Shown here: one piece after another, positions 58,876 to 64,000 of the stretch
How the letters are laid out: every line of letters begins with the position of its first letter
How positions within the stretch are numbered: position 1 is the first letter of the stretch
DNA from: Roseovarius gahaiensis
Lineage (GTDB): Bacteria > Pseudomonadota > Alphaproteobacteria > Rhodobacterales > Rhodobacteraceae
DNA length: 64,000 bases
Assembly: GCF_011601345.1 (NCBI RefSeq)
Contig: NZ_JAAORB010000011.1
Coordinates: 1 to 64,000, forward strand
Reading direction: 5' to 3'
The notes under the pieces: generated by a model
Database searches by the model: none
What the model saw: only the letters and a program-made list of their open reading frames with translations
Told to the model about the DNA's origin: nothing
Made by a program: the position numbers and the translations under genes

Positions 58876-58890
58876 TTTTGCACATGCAGC
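58876..58890. promoter_or_regulatory. Repeated TTTTGCA-NN-TGCAGC motif, copy B
   Basis: TTTTGCACATGCAGC, identical to copy A outside the two central bases, 29 nt upstream of the exporter gene. The spacing between copies is 67 bp. Confidence 0.5.
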
Positions 58891-58918
58891 ACTAGCCACT
58901 TTTGGCTAAGACACCCTC

Positions 58919-59689
58919 ATGGATACGCTTTTACAAATCGGCCCGGGGGCGTGGGCCGTTGTCGCAATGGTGGCGCTGTTGGCCGGGGTGGTCAAGGGCG
59001 TCGTTGGATTTGCCATGCCCATGATTCTGATTTCTGGTTTAGGATCAGTGGTTTCCCCAGAATTGGCGCTGGCTGGCCTGATCTTGCCAACGGTGGTCGC
59101 AAACCTTTGGCAGGCCCTGCGCCAAGGGTGGCGGGCCGCGTGGGCCTCGGTGCGGGTCTATTGGGTGTTCCTTGGCGTCGGCTTTGTGGTGCTGATGGCG
59201 GTCGCGCAATTGGTGCCAATGATGCCCAAGCCATTGATATTTCTTCTAATTGGTATACCGGTCACACTATATGCAAGCTTGGGCGTGCTTGGCATACCGC
59301 CACGCTTGCCCGGTGGCGAAGGCCGCAAGGGCGAGGCGACCATGGCCGTGATTGCAGGGTTCTTCGGGGGCATATCCGGCGTATGGGGACCACCGACCGT
59401 GGCCATGCTGACCGCGCGAGGGACCGCCAAGGCAGATCAAATGCGGATACAGGGCGTGATCTACGGGCTGGGCTCTGTTGCGCTATTGTGGGCGCATATT
59501 GTGTCTGGTGTGCTGGATACGAAAACCGCCCCGCTGTCGCTGCTGTTGATCGCTCCGGCCGTTTTGGGGTTATGGGTGGGTTTTCAAATTTCTGATCGGA
59601 TCGACCATAAAGCATTCCGCAAACTGACGCTTTTGGTGCTGTTGATCGCCGGTTTGAACCTGATCCGGCGCGGAATCATGGCGTTCTAA
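58919..59689 (+). CDS. TauE/SafE family anion exporter
   Basis: A 256-aa inner-membrane protein with about eight hydrophobic segments. The family repeats are seen: AGVVKGVVGFAMPMILISGLG (near residue 22, with GxxKGVVGFG-like signature) and GFFGGISGVWGPPTVAMLT (near 150). TauE/SafE proteins export sulfite, sulfoacetate or other small anions; substrate is not decided. It diverges from mcd across a repeat-rich gap and converges with pckA over a shared terminator. Confidence 0.88.
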   Translation: MDTLLQIGPGAWAVVAMVALLAGVVKGVVGFAMPMILISGLGSVVSPELALAGLILPTVVANLWQALRQGWRAAWASVRVYWVFLGVGFVVLMAVAQLVPMMPKPLIFLLIGIPVTLYASLGVLGIPPRLPGGEGRKGEATMAVIAGFFGGISGVWGPPTVAMLTARGTAKADQMRIQGVIYGLGSVALLWAHIVSGVLDTKTAPLSLLLIAPAVLGLWVGFQISDRIDHKAFRKLTLLVLLIAGLNLIRRGIMAF

Positions 59690-59734
59690 AAATGCTTGGC
59701 ACAAATGCTGGTTCAAATGACGGCCTGCGATACA

Positions 59735-59766
59735 AAAACGCCCCGACCATCCAGTCGGAGCGTTTT
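59735..59766. terminator. Bidirectional terminator between the exporter gene and pckA
   Basis: AAAACGCCCCGAC (59735-59747) pairs with GTCGGAGCGTTTT (59754-59766), one mismatch, 6-nt loop. The A-run and T-run at the base give a T-tract for both strands. Confidence 0.75.
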
Positions 59767-59792
59767 CACAACTTTGCCAATGACGCGTCGCG

Positions 59793-61391
59793 TCAGCCGA
59801 TGGCTGCCGCTTTCACGTCGTCGTCGATGTAGGGAACATACTGCTCGAAATTGTCGGCGAACATCTGCACCAGTTTGGTGGCCTGACGATCATAGGCTTC
59901 GGGGTTATCCCAAGTGCGGCGCGGGTCCAGAAGAACCTCGGCCACGCCGGGGACAGCCACGGGAACGTCAAAGCCAAAGTTGTCGTCCTTGCGGAACTCG
60001 ACCTCGTTCAGCGATCCGTTCAACGCTGCCGTCAGTAAGGCGCGGGTGGCTTTGATCGGCATGCGCGAGCCGGTGCCGTAGGCTCCACCCGTCCAGCCGG
60101 TGTTGACCAGCCAGCAAGTTGCGCCGTGCTTGGCGATTTTTTCGCGCAGCAGATTGCCGTAGGCTTCGGGGCGGCGCGGCATGAACGGCGCGCCAAAGCA
60201 GGTTGAGAACGTGGGCTCGGGTTCGGTCACGCCGCGTTCAGTGCCCGCAACCTTGGAGGTGAAGCCTGACAGGAAGTGATACATGGCCTGCGCCGGGGTC
60301 AGCCGCGCGATCGGGGGCAGAACACCAAAGGCATCACAGGTGAGCATGATCACATTCTTGGGGTGTCCGCCAAGTGCGGTTTCCGACGCGTTCGAGATAT
60401 AGTCGAGCGGGTAGGCGCAGCGCATGTTCGCGGTCAGCGAATCGTCGTCGAAATCCAGTTCCAGCGTTTCTTCGTCGAACACCATGTTTTCGATCACGGT
60501 GCCGAATTTGGAGGTGGTGGCGTAGATTTCCGGCTCGGCCTCGGGGTTGAGGTTGATGGTCTTGGCATAGCAGCCGCCTTCAAAGTTGAAGGTGCCACGA
60601 TCGGACCAGCCATGTTCATCGTCACCGATCAACGTGCGCTCGGGGTCAGCGGACAGGGTGGTCTTGCCGGTGCCCGACAGACCAAAGAACACGGCGGTGT
60701 CGACCGGGTTACCATCGGCATGATTGGCCGAACAGTGCATCGGCATGATGCCTTTTTCCGGCAAAAGATAGTTGAGCAGCGTGAAGACTGATTTCTTGTT
60801 TTCGCCGGCATATTCGGTGCCGCCGATCAGAATGATCTTGCGGTCGAAATTCAGGGCAATCACCGTTTCAGACCGGCAGTCATGCTTGGTCGGATCGGCC
60901 TGAAAGCTGGGACAGTTGATGACGGTGAAGTCAGCCACGAAGCTGTCCAGCGCGTCCCGATCGGGGCGGCGCAGCAAGTGGCGGATGAACAGGCCGTGCC
61001 ATGCCAATTCCGTGACCATGCGCACGTTGATTGCATGGGCCGGGTCGGCGCCGCCAGTCAGGTCTTGCACGTAATATTTGCCGCCTTGCATATGCGCGAG
61101 CATGTCGTTGTAAAGCGTATTAAAGCCTTCGGGGGACATGGCGGCGTTGTTTTCCCACCAGATGGTGTCGGCGACGCTGTCGGTTTTGACGACATGCTTG
61201 TCCTTGGGGGAACGGCCTGTGAATTTGCCGGTGGCCACAAGGAACGCGCCACCGCGCCCCAAATCACCTTCGCCATTCTTTAGCGCTTCTTGGATCAGCG
61301 CCGGTTCGATGAGGTTGTAATAGACATTTTCCAACCCCGTGATGCCTTGGTCTTCAAGCCGGAATTGCGGGTTGACCCGTCCAGATGTCAT
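59793..61391 (-). CDS. pckA: Phosphoenolpyruvate carboxykinase (ATP)
   Basis: A 532-aa gluconeogenic enzyme, oxaloacetate plus ATP to PEP plus CO2. Motifs are [11 protein letters not shown] near residue 58, the kinase-specific [14 protein letters not shown] (Walker A, about 234), [23 protein letters not shown] (metal binding) and the C-terminal [16 protein letters not shown]. Length is right for the ATP class. AGGAG lies 10 nt before the ATG at 61391. It is divergent from chvI, as in other alphaproteobacteria, and its upstream region holds phased operator-like repeats. Confidence 0.97.
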   Translation of the reverse strand: MTSGRVNPQFRLEDQGITGLENVYYNLIEPALIQEALKNGEGDLGRGGAFLVATGKFTGRSPKDKHVVKTDSVADTIWWENNAAMSPEGFNTLYNDMLAHMQGGKYYVQDLTGGADPAHAINVRMVTELAWHGLFIRHLLRRPDRDALDSFVADFTVINCPSFQADPTKHDCRSETVIALNFDRKIILIGGTEYAGENKKSVFTLLNYLLPEKGIMPMHCSANHADGNPVDTAVFFGLSGTGKTTLSADPERTLIGDDEHGWSDRGTFNFEGGCYAKTINLNPEAEPEIYATTSKFGTVIENMVFDEETLELDFDDDSLTANMRCAYPLDYISNASETALGGHPKNVIMLTCDAFGVLPPIARLTPAQAMYHFLSGFTSKVAGTERGVTEPEPTFSTCFGAPFMPRRPEAYGNLLREKIAKHGATCWLVNTGWTGGAYGTGSRMPIKATRALLTAALNGSLNEVEFRKDDNFGFDVPVAVPGVAEVLLDPRRTWDNPEAYDRQATKLVQMFADNFEQYVPYIDDDVKAAAIG

Positions 61392-61536
61392 GTCTTTCAC
61401 GCTCCTGTTCAGCGATGGCCGGTCGGTGGGCGGCCTTGGTCCGTGGCGCCGGCGTGGCGCCGGTATGGCGGTGCTTGCCATGCCTTGGCGGCGTCTTAAC
61501 ATGACGTTTCCGTAAAAGAACAGGACGCTTTCACGC

Positions 61537-61590
61537 AGTTAGCGCAACCAAGTTGAAGTTAGCGCAACCAGAGTTCTGTTAGCGAAAACA
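61537..61590. promoter_or_regulatory. Triple phased operator upstream of pckA
   Basis: AGTTAGCGCAACCA occurs at 61537-61550 and 61557-61570, and TGTTAGCGAAAACA at 61577-61590, exactly 20 bp apart. On the minus strand they read TGGTTGCGCTAACT (twice) and TGTTTTCGCTAACA, close to the LacI/GalR-type palindrome TGTTAGCGCTAACA (11 to 12 of 14 positions). A PckR-like repressor is the likely binder. Confidence 0.7.
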
Positions 61591-61688
61591 TTAGTGCACC
61601 GCACATCATGGAGTGAGTCAATTTAGCCATCATAAAGGTTTTTTTGGCCCAATGCGCATGTGTTACCGGGCCGATTCGCACTTTGGGA

Positions 61689-61718
61689 TTGATTGTAAAG
61701 GGTGAAAGGACGCATATT
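61689..61718 (+). promoter_or_regulatory. Candidate chvI promoter
   Basis: TTGATT (61689-61694) and CATATT (61713-61718) separated by 18 nt, 45 nt upstream of the chvI start codon. Both boxes match the consensus in part only. Confidence 0.3.
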
Positions 61719-61762
61719 ACGGGAAAAAATCAGGCAAGCAGAGCAGTACAAGGATCAGTAAC

Positions 61763-62464
61763 ATGTCTAAGATCGCCCTAGTGGACGATGACAGGAATAT
61801 CCTGACGTCGGTCTCGATGACCCTAGAGGCTGAAGGGTTCGAGGTTGAGACCTATAACGATGGTCAGCAGGCTTTTGACGCTTTCAGTAAGAAACTGCCC
61901 GACATGGCGGTGCTTGATATCAAGATGCCGCGTATGGATGGCATGGACCTGCTGCAAAGGCTGCGGCAGAAAACTCAGATTCCAGTGATTTTCCTGACCT
62001 CGAAAGACGACGAGATCGACGAGGTTCTGGGCCTGCGCATGGGGGCCGACGATTATGTGAAGAAACCGTTCAGCCAGCGTTTGCTGGTCGAGCGTATTCG
62101 TGCATTGTTGCGCCGACAGGATGCGGTGGCCGGTGACATCGTGGGCGATACCGAAGATACCAAGGTGATCGAACGCGGAGAGCTGCTGATGGACCCGCTG
62201 CGCCACGCGGTCAGCTGGAAGGGCAAGGACGTGTCATTGACGGTGACCGAATTTTTGCTGTTGCAGGCCCTTGCGCAACGCCCCGGTTTCGTCAAAAGCC
62301 GTGATCAATTGATGGACGTGGCCTATGACGATCAGGTTTACGTCGATGACCGGACGATCGATAGCCACATCAAGCGTCTGCGCAAAAAGTTGCGGATGGT
62401 CGATTCCGAGTTTTCGGCAATCGAAACGCTGTATGGCATCGGCTATCGGTATAACGAAGAATAA
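61763..62464 (+). CDS. chvI: Response regulator ChvI
   Basis: A 233-aa OmpR-family regulator. The receiver has the acidic DDD at residues 8-10, the phosphoacceptor D52 in [25 protein letters not shown] and the lysine in DYVKKPFS. The winged-helix DNA-binding domain spans about residues 130-230 ([44 protein letters not shown]). In related bacteria ChvI controls envelope, acid-stress and cell-surface genes. It is coupled to chvG by a TAATG overlap. Confidence 0.96.
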   Translation: MSKIALVDDDRNILTSVSMTLEAEGFEVETYNDGQQAFDAFSKKLPDMAVLDIKMPRMDGMDLLQRLRQKTQIPVIFLTSKDDEIDEVLGLRMGADDYVKKPFSQRLLVERIRALLRRQDAVAGDIVGDTEDTKVIERGELLMDPLRHAVSWKGKDVSLTVTEFLLLQALAQRPGFVKSRDQLMDVAYDDQVYVDDRTIDSHIKRLRKKLRMVDSEFSAIETLYGIGYRYNEE

Positions 62465-64000
62465 TGGCACTGGCCGAGGGCATAAACATGCGCGAAGACG
62501 CGCATCGGCCGGAGGATGATGTTGTTTTGGGCGAAGATTTTGTATCGCCTGACAACCTGACTGACTCCGAAATGCGCTCGCGCCGCGAGCGTAGGGGCCT
62601 GCGCTCGGCCAAGGATTCATCGCTCACACGGAAAATCATCACGTTCAATCTTGTGGCGCTCAGCGTTCTGCTGACGGGCATTCTGTATCTCAACTCCTCA
62701 CGTGATAGCCTGGCGTTGCAACGCGCCAGCAATCTGGTGAGCGAGGTCGAGTTGGTGGCCGATGTGTTCGAGGCGCAGTTGCCGACCGGCGCGCCGGTCA
62801 ACCTTATGACCGGCGATGGAATTGATGTGCGCGCAACCTTGTCCGGCCTCGACCTGCGCAGCGGGGTTGAGGTATTTGTTTTCGACACGGCGGGTGGCCT
62901 GACCGGCCAGACGGTGGGCACGCGCCCCGGCGTTCAGGAGGGTGAGGGTGGACAGCGGACAATCATCACCGATGCGCTTGGCCGGGTGTGGGAGTGGGTC
63001 TCAGCGCCGTTCGCGATGTTTGAGCCGGACGCACCGACAACGGTAGAGGCGCTGGCACAAAGCTTGGTTCCGACAACCTTGGCGACCGGAACGCAGACCG
63101 CCGCAAGCGAGGTGGAGGGGCGCACGGTGTTTTCGGCCGCGACGCCCATTTTACAAAACGGCAAGCCAGTGGCCGTGGTCGCAATGGCGAACGCCTCGGG
63201 CGAGATTGACCAGTTGGTGCGCGCCGAACACGAGTGGGTCTTGCGCGTCTTTTTAATCGCGACGGCGGTCTCGGTGGGGCTGAGCCTGATACTGGCCTCG
63301 ACCATCGCCAACCCGCTGGCCGATCTGGCTGCGGCTCCCGAAATCGGTGGTGATCGTAACCGGCGCACTGGTGGCGGGGGTATTCGTATCCCCGACCTGA
63401 CGGCGCGGCCTGACGAAATCGGGCGTCTGTCGGGGGCGCTGCGTGGCATGGTTTCGGCGCTGTATCACCGCATCGACAGCAACGAACAGTTCGCGGCTGA
63501 CGTGGCGCATGAAATCAAAAACCCGCTGGCCAGTTTGCGCAGCGCCGTTGGCACCATGCGTGTCGCCAAGCGCGAGGATCAGCGCGAAAAGCTGCTGGAG
63601 GTGATCGAACATGATGTGCGCCGCCTTGACCGGTTGGTCAGCGATATCTCGAACGCGTCGCGGTTGGACAGCGAGTTGGTCAAAGAAGAACAAGAGCCGT
63701 TCGACCTGATCGGTATGCTGCGCAATCTGGGCCACTATCTGGGGGAAGAGGCCGAGAAAAAGGGCATTGATTTCATCACTGATTTCCCCGGCGACGCAAT
63801 TGTTGTGACCGGGCTTGAGGCCCGGCTTGCGCAAGTTTTTGTCAACCTGATCACCAACGCGACCAGTTTCTGCGAAGAGGGCGATGCCATCCGCCTTTGG
63901 GTGCGTAAACGGGACAATCGCGTGCTTGTCGTGGTGGAAGATACCGGTCCGGGCATCCCCGATCAGGCGCTGACCAAGATTTTCAAGCGCTTCTATTCTG
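62464..64000 (+). CDS. chvG: Sensor histidine kinase ChvG, 3' end cut by window
   Basis: The first 512 codons of the sensor partner of ChvI; the frame is open to the window end. The ATG overlaps the chvI stop (TAATG). Residues 1-55 are cytoplasmic, then TM1 (about 57-77), a periplasmic sensing domain (about 80-250), TM2 (about 258-280), and a HAMP-like linker. The H-box AADVAHEIKNPLASLRS (about residue 348) and the N-box NLITNATSF and G1 box DTGPGIPDQ near the end are intact. The last ATP-binding motif lies outside the window. Confidence 0.94.
   Translation, partial: MALAEGINMREDAHRPEDDVVLGEDFVSPDNLTDSEMRSRRERRGLRSAKDSSLTRKIITFNLVALSVLLTGILYLNSSRDSLALQRASNLVSEVELVADVFEAQLPTGAPVNLMTGDGIDVRATLSGLDLRSGVEVFVFDTAGGLTGQTVGTRPGVQEGEGGQRTIITDALGRVWEWVSAPFAMFEPDAPTTVEALAQSLVPTTLATGTQTAASEVEGRTVFSAATPILQNGKPVAVVAMANASGEIDQLVRAEHEWVLRVFLIATAVSVGLSLILASTIANPLADLAAAPEIGGDRNRRTGGGGIRIPDLTARPDEIGRLSGALRGMVSALYHRIDSNEQFAADVAHEIKNPLASLRSAVGTMRVAKREDQREKLLEVIEHDVRRLDRLVSDISNASRLDSELVKEEQEPFDLIGMLRNLGHYLGEEAEKKGIDFITDFPGDAIVVTGLEARLAQVFVNLITNATSFCEEGDAIRLWVRKRDNRVLVVVEDTGPGIPDQALTKIFKRFYS

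Larger units (their letters stand above)
61392..61762. other. Divergent control region of pckA and chvI
   Basis: A 371-nt AT-richer region without genes. It contains three 14-nt repeats at 20-bp spacing (61537-61590) and a candidate chvI promoter at 61689-61718. The pckA leader side (61392-61500) is GC-rich with no clear hairpin terminator. Confidence 0.6.

Noticed and set aside
1-64000. tRNA, rRNA, CRISPR arrays, insertion sequences and prophage genes
   Set aside because: I found no GTTCGA-type T-loops with matching arms in the gaps, no regularly spaced repeat arrays, and no transposase, integrase or phage protein among the frames.

Overview
The window looks like chromosomal core sequence from a marine-type alphaproteobacterium of the Rhodobacteraceae (Roseobacter group). 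The evidence is the GC-rich coding sequence, dense operons with 4-nt NTGA overlaps, a ChvG/ChvI two-component pair divergent from pckA, the folK-rpoZ-rel-DUF2062-pdxJ-acpS order, methylsuccinyl-CoA dehydrogenase with MeaB (ethylmalonyl-CoA pathway), and a hybrid set of cobalamin genes. I see no rRNA, tRNA, CRISPR array, prophage, transposase or plasmid-type gene.

Layout. 1-4422: a gene remnant at the left edge, YqgE, a DsbD-like periplasmic protein, and a minus-strand operon (UDG-like, phosphoesterase, LysE exporter, MoaB). 4535-8352: a tightly coupled operon pyrB - unknown tail-anchored protein - bacterial PH-like protein - pyrC' (a dihydroorotase homologue without its metal ligands) - plsY. 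8420-14361: gshA, rsmE back-to-back with ubiA, and a BON/OmpA envelope protein with a small coiled-coil partner. 14650-20345: argD, argF, 6-phosphogluconate dehydrogenase, a phosphate transporter behind a Pho-box-like site, and a Nudix hydrolase. 20423-27322: HrpB helicase, MeaB, an HpsN-like member of the HisD family with an Asp/Glu racemase, a low-molecular-weight phosphatase divergent from a sirtuin.

27323-32267: a non-coding stretch, a copper-handling pair (PCuAC plus a DUF2946-like protein), rpmB, a cupin, a short RaiA/HPF protein, a DHDPS-family aldolase and a glutathionyl-hydroquinone reductase. 32593-39425: cobalamin corrin-ring genes (small His-rich protein, CbiX with Cys-rich and His-rich tail, CobH, CobL, CobI, CbiG-CobJ fusion, CobM). 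39509-47403: small envelope and metabolic genes, two peptide deformylase paralogues (one degenerate) followed by fmt, RNase HI and IspH. 47449-53939: NYN protein, folK, rpoZ, bifunctional Rel, DUF2062, pdxJ, acpS. 53936-64000: DUF1045, FAH-family hydrolase, an FNR-box-preceded SLAC1/DsrE pair, methylsuccinyl-CoA dehydrogenase, a TauE/SafE exporter, pckA, chvI and a chvG cut by the window end.

I found no clearly undescribed multi-gene system. The observations most worth a second look are regulatory or concern degenerate enzymes: a triplicated operator at exact 20-bp phasing between pckA and chvI, a duplicated palindromic motif between mcd and the TauE gene, the inactive-looking PyrC' and deformylase paralogues inside otherwise housekeeping operons, the two uncharacterised proteins translationally coupled between pyrB and pyrC', and a short dispersed GAGTATTTTTGGAACAATGAA-type repeat that recurs between genes.
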